Positions 7,144-11,499 of a DNA stretch of 11,499 nt are shown here, in pieces. Source of the stretch: Natronohydrobacter sp. (lineage in GTDB: Bacteria > Pseudomonadota > Alphaproteobacteria > Rhodobacterales > Rhodobacteraceae); NCBI GenBank assembly GCA_007116445.1, contig SKIM01000077.1, positions 1-11,499 of the forward strand, in the 5' to 3' direction. The notes under the pieces were generated by a model, which saw only the letters and a list, made by a program, of their open reading frames with translations, had not been told where the DNA came from and made no database searches. The position numbers and the translations under genes were made by a program. The number at the start of each line of letters is the position of its first letter. Within the stretch, counting starts at the first letter, position 1.

Positions 7144-7572
7144 TCAGCGCAGGCCCAGATCCGCGAGCGCCGCGTCGAGTTCCGGCGGCAATCTGTCATC
7201 TCCGGCACGCGCTTGAGGTAGATCTGGTGGCGCGTCTTTGGGCTGCAGGTAGCGCCAGCCCTGAAATGGACGCTTTGGGGCAGCAGCCGTGCGGATGATC
7301 TCGGGGGCCAGCACGATGCCGCAGCGGATGATGCCGTCACCGCCTGAGACTTCGTCCAGCCGCAGGATGCTTTGACGTGCCAGCACCACGCCTTTGAACA
7401 CCCAGTACAGCGAACCGCCATTCAGGATTTCTGTCGCACGTTTGGGCCACATGCGGGTTACATGGCGCGGCAGGCCATCGGGGCCAAGGGCGCGCGGGTT
7501 GCGCTGCCAAGCGGCCAGATCCTCGACCTGTTCGGCGCCGACACAGAGTTTGATCAGATGGACAGTGCTCAT
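7144..7572 (-). CDS. DUF1489 family protein, function unknown
   Basis: A 142-residue, probably cytoplasmic protein recognised as DUF1489, a family found mainly in alphaproteobacteria. Characteristic segments are HLIKLCVGAEQVEDLAAWQ near the N-terminus, PRHVTRMWPKRATEIL and GGSLYWVFKGVVLARQ in the middle, and PFQGWRYLQPKDAPPDL near the end. There is no signal peptide or transmembrane helix. The family has no established function known to me, and none is assigned here. The start codon lies nine bases after the MFS transporter stop on the same strand, so the two are very likely co-transcribed with this gene second. Its upstream site is only a weak purine stretch (AAGAAAG), which suits translational coupling. 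It converges with ccdA. Confidence 0.85.
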   Translation of the reverse strand: MSTVHLIKLCVGAEQVEDLAAWQRNPRALGPDGLPRHVTRMWPKRATEILNGGSLYWVFKGVVLARQSILRLDEVSGGDGIIRCGIVLAPEIIRTAAAPKRPFQGWRYLQPKDAPPDLPQARAGDDRLPPELDAALADLGLR

Positions 7573-7581
7573 GCGGCTTTC

Positions 7582-8820
7582 TTACGGGTTCGGGCTGCGT
7601 CGCACCAGCAGGTGCAGCGCAAAAAGTAGGGCAAAACCTGTAAGGGCAATGGCAAGGCTTGCATGCAATGTCAGGCGCAGGCCCAGGGCCTCTGCGCTCA
7701 GTGCAAAGGCAAAGGGGGCCGCGGCCATGGTCAGGTTGCGCATCGCGGCCAGATGGCCAAGCCTGCGCCCGTAGCCTGGCGCACCGAACAAGGCGAGTGG
7801 CACTGCGCCGCGCACGATGCTGGCGAGCCCCTGGCCTGCGCCGAAGACCAGAGCGAAGGTGATGGCGAAGGCCAGCCCTTGGCCTGCAAGTTGCAACGCA
7901 GCGACAGCTCCAGCGATGGCGATCCCGGAAATCAGCGCAACGCTCAACGGGTGGAAGTTGCGCCATAGCGTTGCGTCGATCAGCCGGATCATCACCTGCG
8001 CAGGCCCCATCAGCATGCCGATGAGATAGGCTTGCGTGCCAAGTCCGAGCGCGAGCAGGGTTGGGACAAAATGCACACCGAGCGCTGCAATCACGATCCC
8101 GGTCAGCGCGAAGCTGATGCCCAGCAGCCAGAAGGCCGGTCTGACGCGGGCACCCTTCACGATGGGCCATTCGGGTTGTGCGGCTTGCGGCAGGTCCTCG
8201 CCTTCGATGGCAGTGCCGGGTCGGGTCAGGCGGATCAGCCACAAATGCAGCGGCAGCGCCAGTGCCAGATGCAGCGCAGCGAAGACCAGGTAGGTTTCGC
8301 GCCAGCCGAGGTTTTCGGTCAGAAAACCGGTCAGCGGCCAGAACAAGGTCGACGCGAAGCCTGCGATCAGTGTCAGTCGTGTGATGGCGCGGCGCGTGCC
8401 AATCGGCACACCAAGCGCGAGGGCCGCGAAAGCGGCATCATAGAGGACAAGAAAGCTCAGCGCCTCGAGCAGAATGATCAGGGCGGAGAAGACGAACAGA
8501 TTGGGCGCAACACCCAGCGCCGCAAGCAGAAGCGCCGCGCAGGCGCTGCCGGTTGCCATGACGCGCGGCGCGCCGAAGCGGTCGAGCCAGGGACCGGCCA
8601 TGCTGGCCACGACCCCGCCGAGAAACAGCCCGATAGAGAATACTGCGTAAAGATAGGTCTGACTGACGCCGAATTCTTGTGCTGCAGGGCCAACCAGCAG
8701 GGGAAAGGCATAATAGATCGTCCCATAGCCGATGATCTGGGTCACCCCCAATGCGCCCACATGGCGCGCCCAGCCTTCTGAAATGGTGCTCATCCTGCCC
8801 TGCATCGCCGCTGTCGTCAT
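7582..8820 (-). CDS. Major facilitator superfamily (MFS) transporter
   Basis: A 412-residue inner-membrane protein with about 12 hydrophobic helices in two halves. They are split by a polar cytoplasmic loop at about residues 197-228. The loop between helices 2 and 3 carries an MFS motif A-like sequence, GPWLDRFGAPR (D80, R81). The first helix region, GVTQIIGYGTIYYAFPLL, resembles a group of bacterial MFS carriers usually annotated without a substrate; none can be assigned here. The frame is open upstream to 9057, but that stretch overlaps nrdJ antisense and is not plausible protein. The ATG at 8820 has AGGAGG immediately upstream, though only three bases away. ATG codons at 8805 or 8793 (MSTISEGW) are alternatives that would shorten the protein by five or nine residues. 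It is divergent from nrdJ and followed after nine bases by the DUF1489 gene. Confidence 0.88.
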   Translation of the reverse strand: MTTAAMQGRMSTISEGWARHVGALGVTQIIGYGTIYYAFPLLVGPAAQEFGVSQTYLYAVFSIGLFLGGVVASMAGPWLDRFGAPRVMATGSACAALLLAALGVAPNLFVFSALIILLEALSFLVLYDAAFAALALGVPIGTRRAITRLTLIAGFASTLFWPLTGFLTENLGWRETYLVFAALHLALALPLHLWLIRLTRPGTAIEGEDLPQAAQPEWPIVKGARVRPAFWLLGISFALTGIVIAALGVHFVPTLLALGLGTQAYLIGMLMGPAQVMIRLIDATLWRNFHPLSVALISGIAIAGAVAALQLAGQGLAFAITFALVFGAGQGLASIVRGAVPLALFGAPGYGRRLGHLAAMRNLTMAAAPFAFALSAEALGLRLTLHASLAIALTGFALLFALHLLVRRSPNP

Positions 8821-8823
8821 GCG

Positions 8824-8830
8824 CCTCCTA
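8824..8830 (-). promoter_or_regulatory. Ribosome binding site upstream of the MFS gene
   Basis: On the minus strand TAGGAGG stands three bases before the ATG at 8820. The match to the anti-SD sequence is excellent but the spacing is short, which leaves some doubt about the exact start codon. Confidence 0.5.
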
Positions 8831-8831
8831 C

Positions 8832-8861
8832 GCTCTACCGTGATCCGAGCACCTTTGCCAA
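8832..8861 (-). promoter_or_regulatory. Weak candidate promoter of the MFS-DUF1489 unit
   Basis: On the minus strand TTGGCA (8861-8856) is followed after 18 bases by TAGAGC (8837-8832). The -35 is good and the -10 poor. It would give a very short leader starting at or near the ribosome binding site, so this is tentative. Confidence 0.25.
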
Positions 8862-8877
8862 GGCTGTGGTCTTTGCG

Positions 8878-8906
8878 TTGACCGATTGGGGCAGGGGGCG
8901 TATGTT
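8878..8906 (+). promoter_or_regulatory. Probable sigma-70-type promoter of nrdJ
   Basis: TTGACC (8878-8883) and TATGTT (8901-8906) are 17 bases apart, giving a start point near 8912 and a leader of about 33 nt. Just upstream CTTTGC is repeated at 8853-8858 and 8871-8876 (18-bp period), which could be a regulator site or chance. The leader is too short to hold a cobalamin riboswitch. Confidence 0.6.
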
Positions 8907-8930
8907 GGGTGTTCTTTCCTGCCACGCCAC

Positions 8931-8936
8931 AAAGGA
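8931..8936 (+). promoter_or_regulatory. Ribosome binding site of nrdJ
   Basis: AAAGGA lies eight bases before the ATG at 8945. It favours that start over the in-frame ATG at 8909, which has no such site and would lie at or before the predicted transcription start. Confidence 0.65.
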
Positions 8937-8944
8937 TACGCGCG

Positions 8945-11203
8945 ATGAGCCGTTTTGCTGCCCCGATTGCTGAACAGATCTGGGACATGAAATATCGGCT
9001 GAGGGCACCAGATGGCACGCCGGTCGATCTGAGCGTCGAGGACACCTGGCGCCGCATCGCCCGCGCATTGGCCGAGGTCGAACAGGAACCGGCCCTATGG
9101 GAAGACCGTTTCTATCGCGCGCTGGAAGATTTCACGTTTCTGCCCGCAGGGCGCATCACGGCAGGCGCGGGGACAGGGCGGGCGGTCACTTTGTTCAACT
9201 GTTTCGTCATGGGCACGATCCCCGACAGCATGGGCGGCATCTTCGAGATGCTGAAGGAAGCGGCACTGACGATGCAGCAGGGGGGGGGGATCGGATATGA
9301 TTTCTCGACCATCCGTCCCAAGGGCGCGCCAGTGTCTGGTGTGGCGGCGGATGCGTCGGGGCCTTTGTCCTTCATGGATGTCTGGGACGCGATGTGCCGC
9401 ACGATCATGTCTGCGGGCTCGCGGCGCGGCGCGATGATGGCGACGATGCGCTGCGATCATCCCGATATCGAGAGCTTCATCGCCGCCAAACAGGATGCCG
9501 CGCGGCTGCGGATGTTCAACCTCTCAGTGCTGGTCACGGATGCGTTCATGGAGGCGGTGAAAGCGGATGGGCCGTGGGATCTGGTCTTTGATGGCCGGGT
9601 CTACCACACGGTTCAGGCGCGCGATCTGTGGAACCGGATCATGCGCGCGACCTATGATTATGCCGAGCCGGGGGTGATTTTCATCGACCGGATCAACGCG
9701 GCGAACAACCTGAATTACTGCGAGACGATTGCCGCGACGAATCCATGCGGCGAGCAGCCCCTGCCGCCCTATGGAGCCTGCCTTCTGGGGTCGGTCAATC
9801 TGGCGCGGCTTGTGGTGGAGCCCTTTTCGCAGGCCGCGCGGCTGGATGCGGCCGCGCTCGATGACCTGGTGCGCGTCGCCGTTCGGATGATGGATAATGT
9901 CGTCGATGCCAGCCGCTTCCCGCTCGACGCGCAGGCGCAGGAAGCAGCAGCCAAGCGCCGGATCGGTCTGGGGATCACGGGACTGGCCGACGCATTGCTG
10001 ATGGTGGGGCTGCGCTACGGTTCGGACGCAGCGGTGGCGCAGCTGGATGCGTGGATGCACAAGGTTGCGCGGGCGGCCTATCTGGCCTCGGTCGAGCTGG
10101 CGCGCGAGAAGGGGGCGTTTCCGCTCTTTGACGCCGAGGGCTTTCTCGCCTCCGCGAATATGGCCGCGATGGATGAGGATGTGCGCGACGCCATCCGCAG
10201 CCATGGGATCCGCAATGCGCTTCTGACCTCGATTGCGCCGACGGGGACGATCAGCCTCTATGCGGGCAATGTCAGCTCTGGTATCGAACCGGTCTTTGCC
10301 TATGAATACACGCGCAAGGTGTTGCAGAAGGACGGATCGCGCACCGAAGAGCGGGTCGAGGATTACGCTGTGCGGCTCTGGCGCGAGATGCATGGCGAGA
10401 CCGATCTGCCCGAGTACTTCGTCAACGCCCAGACGCTCGCGCCGATGGATCATGTCCGCATGCAGGCCGCGGCACAGAAATGGGTGGACAGTTCCATCTC
10501 CAAGACGATCAACTGCCCGGAAGATATCAGTTTCGAGGCCTTCAAGGACGTCTATATGGCCGCCTGGGACATGGGCTGCAAGGGCTGCACGACCTACCGC
10601 CCGAATGCGGTGACAGGCTCGGTGCTCTCGGTGTCGGAAAAGACCGAAGCCGCGCCCGAGGCCGATAAGGGCGCGGATGTGGTCTATCTTTCGACGCCTT
10701 TTGATCGGCCCGCGGCGCTCGAAGGGCACACCTATAAGTTGAAATGGCCCGGATCCGAACATGCGATTTATGTCACGATCAATGACACGGTGATCAATGG
10801 GTATAGACGGCCCTTCGAGATTTTCATCAACTCAAAGAATATGGAACATTTCGCCTGGACAGTGGCTCTGACGCGGATGATCTCGGCCGTGTTCCGGCGT
10901 GGGGGCGATGTGTCTTTCGTGGTCGAGGAGCTTAAAGCCGTTTTCGATCCGCGCGGCGGGGCCTGGGTGCAAGGGCGCTATATCCCGTCGATTCTTGCCG
11001 CGATCGGGGGCGTGATCGAGGAGCATCTGATCCGCATCGGCTTCATCGCGGGCGAAGGGCTTGGATTGAAGATGGACCCGCATCAGGTTTCTACAGACGA
11101 GCGGCCCTCTGCGCGCGCCTGTCCCTCCTGCGGGGCCTATGAAATGGTGATGATCGAAGGCTGCATGACATGCCGCGCCTGCGGCCAGTCGAAATGCGGA
11201 TAG
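8945..11203 (+). CDS. nrdJ: Adenosylcobalamin-dependent (class II) ribonucleotide reductase
   Basis: A 752-residue class II ribonucleotide reductase, which makes deoxyribonucleotides using a radical generated from adenosylcobalamin and works with or without oxygen. The 10-stranded barrel domain has the redox cysteine C86 (LFNCFVMG), the active-site trio N266, C268 and E270 (NPCGEQ), the second redox cysteine C279 (YGACLLGSVNL), and phosphate loop PTGT at 432-435. These match Thermotoga NrdJ C134, N320, C322, E324 and C333 in order and near-identical spacing. GCKGCTTYRP is at 544-553. A TSCPD-type domain covers about 595-700. The C-terminus carries C726/C729 and C740/C743/C746/C751, a zinc-ribbon-like tail whose last cysteines are expected to shuttle reducing power to the active site. 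It is the short form; longer forms of about 1200 residues also exist in this bacterial group. Codons 113-115 form part of a ten-G run. No partner subunit is needed. Confidence 0.95.
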   Translation: MSRFAAPIAEQIWDMKYRLRAPDGTPVDLSVEDTWRRIARALAEVEQEPALWEDRFYRALEDFTFLPAGRITAGAGTGRAVTLFNCFVMGTIPDSMGGIFEMLKEAALTMQQGGGIGYDFSTIRPKGAPVSGVAADASGPLSFMDVWDAMCRTIMSAGSRRGAMMATMRCDHPDIESFIAAKQDAARLRMFNLSVLVTDAFMEAVKADGPWDLVFDGRVYHTVQARDLWNRIMRATYDYAEPGVIFIDRINAANNLNYCETIAATNPCGEQPLPPYGACLLGSVNLARLVVEPFSQAARLDAAALDDLVRVAVRMMDNVVDASRFPLDAQAQEAAAKRRIGLGITGLADALLMVGLRYGSDAAVAQLDAWMHKVARAAYLASVELAREKGAFPLFDAEGFLASANMAAMDEDVRDAIRSHGIRNALLTSIAPTGTISLYAGNVSSGIEPVFAYEYTRKVLQKDGSRTEERVEDYAVRLWREMHGETDLPEYFVNAQTLAPMDHVRMQAAAQKWVDSSISKTINCPEDISFEAFKDVYMAAWDMGCKGCTTYRPNAVTGSVLSVSEKTEAAPEADKGADVVYLSTPFDRPAALEGHTYKLKWPGSEHAIYVTINDTVINGYRRPFEIFINSKNMEHFAWTVALTRMISAVFRRGGDVSFVVEELKAVFDPRGGAWVQGRYIPSILAAIGGVIEEHLIRIGFIAGEGLGLKMDPHQVSTDERPSARACPSCGAYEMVMIEGCMTCRACGQSKCG

Positions 11204-11499
11204 CAAAACCAGTGATAAACACCCAGAAAAACCATATGAGTGCGCAAACGCAACCATAAGCTTACGCAGAGGCTGTCAAGCGTTTTTTTGACGTCGTAAT
11301 AACACCTGCGTGATGCCGTTGGCCTCCCGGAAACGGGTCATGCAGATGCGGTTAGATGAAGGTCATCCGTAAGGGGCCAAAAGGCTGATTGTTGGTTTTT
11401 CTCGAGCGAGCCTTCCATCGCCCAGTCATCTAGGGACGAAGGCCCTGTTCAACCTCGCTGCGCAGGAAGATCCGGCCATAGTCTCGGCCATCTGGACTG
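11204..11499 (+). other. AT-richer 296-bp tail without a confident gene
   Basis: Base composition drops visibly after nrdJ, most clearly at 11204-11300. Short structures are present: palindrome TAAGCTTA (11257-11264), CCCG/CGGG around a GAAA tetraloop (11326-11337), and GATGA/TCATC around AGG (11355-11367). At the right edge two frames stay open: minus-strand 11499-11430, which ends ...RSEVEQGLRP before a TAG, and plus-strand from 11373, which includes LGTKALFNLAAQEDPAIV. Both look mildly protein-like and at most one can be real. A 19-codon ATG frame (11313-11372) has no good ribosome site. None is recognised, and the next gene or a mobile-element edge may start here. Confidence 0.4.
11264..11289 (+). 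terminator. Weak terminator candidate for nrdJ
   Basis: ACGC (11264-11267) can pair with GCGT (11280-11283), directly followed by a run of T to 11289. The stem is only four pairs with a 12-base loop, so the T run is the main support. It lies 60 bp after the nrdJ stop and is the only such run in the vicinity. Confidence 0.3.

Noticed and set aside
7129..7147. CTGAG/CTCAG hairpin between ccdA and the DUF1489 gene
   Set aside because: A five-pair stem with a nine-base loop and no U-run on either strand is too weak to call a terminator.
8821..8944. Cobalamin riboswitch before the B12-dependent reductase
   Set aside because: The whole divergent spacer is 124 bp and the predicted leader about 33 nt, too short for this riboswitch; no B12-box-like sequence was recognised. 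Cobalamin is the cofactor here, not the product.
8821..9057. Longer N-terminus for the MFS transporter
   Set aside because: The extension would overlap nrdJ antisense by more than 100 bp and adds non-membrane, atypical sequence before a normal MFS start that has AGGAGG.
9524..10762. 412-codon minus-strand frame inside nrdJ
   Set aside because: It lies wholly opposite conserved catalytic sequence of nrdJ, with no family resemblance and no ribosome site.
11313..11372. 19-residue ATG frame in the tail region
   Set aside because: There is no ribosome site or recognised motif, and a frame this short is expected by chance; it is mentioned only as part of the tail description.

Overview
The window looks like chromosomal DNA from an alphaproteobacterium, most likely of the Rhodobacterales (Rhodobacter/Roseobacter group). 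This is inferred from high GC with GC-rich third codon positions, an RNase E with a large insert in its S1 region and a C-terminal GWW motif, a DUF1489 gene, and a roughly 750-residue B12-dependent ribonucleotide reductase. No database search was run, so genus and species are open. The content is mainly core genome. No CRISPR array, rRNA, tRNA or clear insertion sequence was seen.

Layout. 1-2799 (+) holds a DctB-like sensor kinase, cut off at its 5' end by the window edge, and a DctD-like response regulator, a C4-dicarboxylate two-component pair. A 32-codon reading frame bridges the two genes. 2800-3284 holds a terminator-like structure, a good sigma-70-type promoter and a long untranslated leader. 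3285-6170 (+) is rne (RNase E), followed by a strong hairpin. 6324-7076 (+) is ccdA, a membrane thiol-disulfide carrier for cytochrome c maturation. Convergent to it are two minus-strand genes, a DUF1489 protein (7144-7572) and an MFS transporter (7582-8820), probably one operon read MFS then DUF1489. A 124-bp divergent promoter region separates the MFS gene from nrdJ (8945-11203, +). The last 296 bp are AT-richer, hold short inverted repeats and contain no gene that can be called with confidence.

How the genes work together. DctB would sense an external dicarboxylate and phosphorylate DctD. No dicarboxylate transporter lies in the window, so the target is not visible. The other genes are separate housekeeping functions: RNA decay, cytochrome c assembly, transport and dNTP supply.

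The most notable observation is that the DctD-like regulator keeps its receiver, Walker A, arginine-finger and Fis-type DNA-binding elements. It lacks the GAFTGA loop that contacts sigma-54 and has a changed Walker B motif. It therefore probably does not work as a standard sigma-54 activator. Other points of interest are the roughly 380-nt rne leader, the 159-residue net insertion in RNase E with an internal 12-bp duplication, and a run of ten G in nrdJ.
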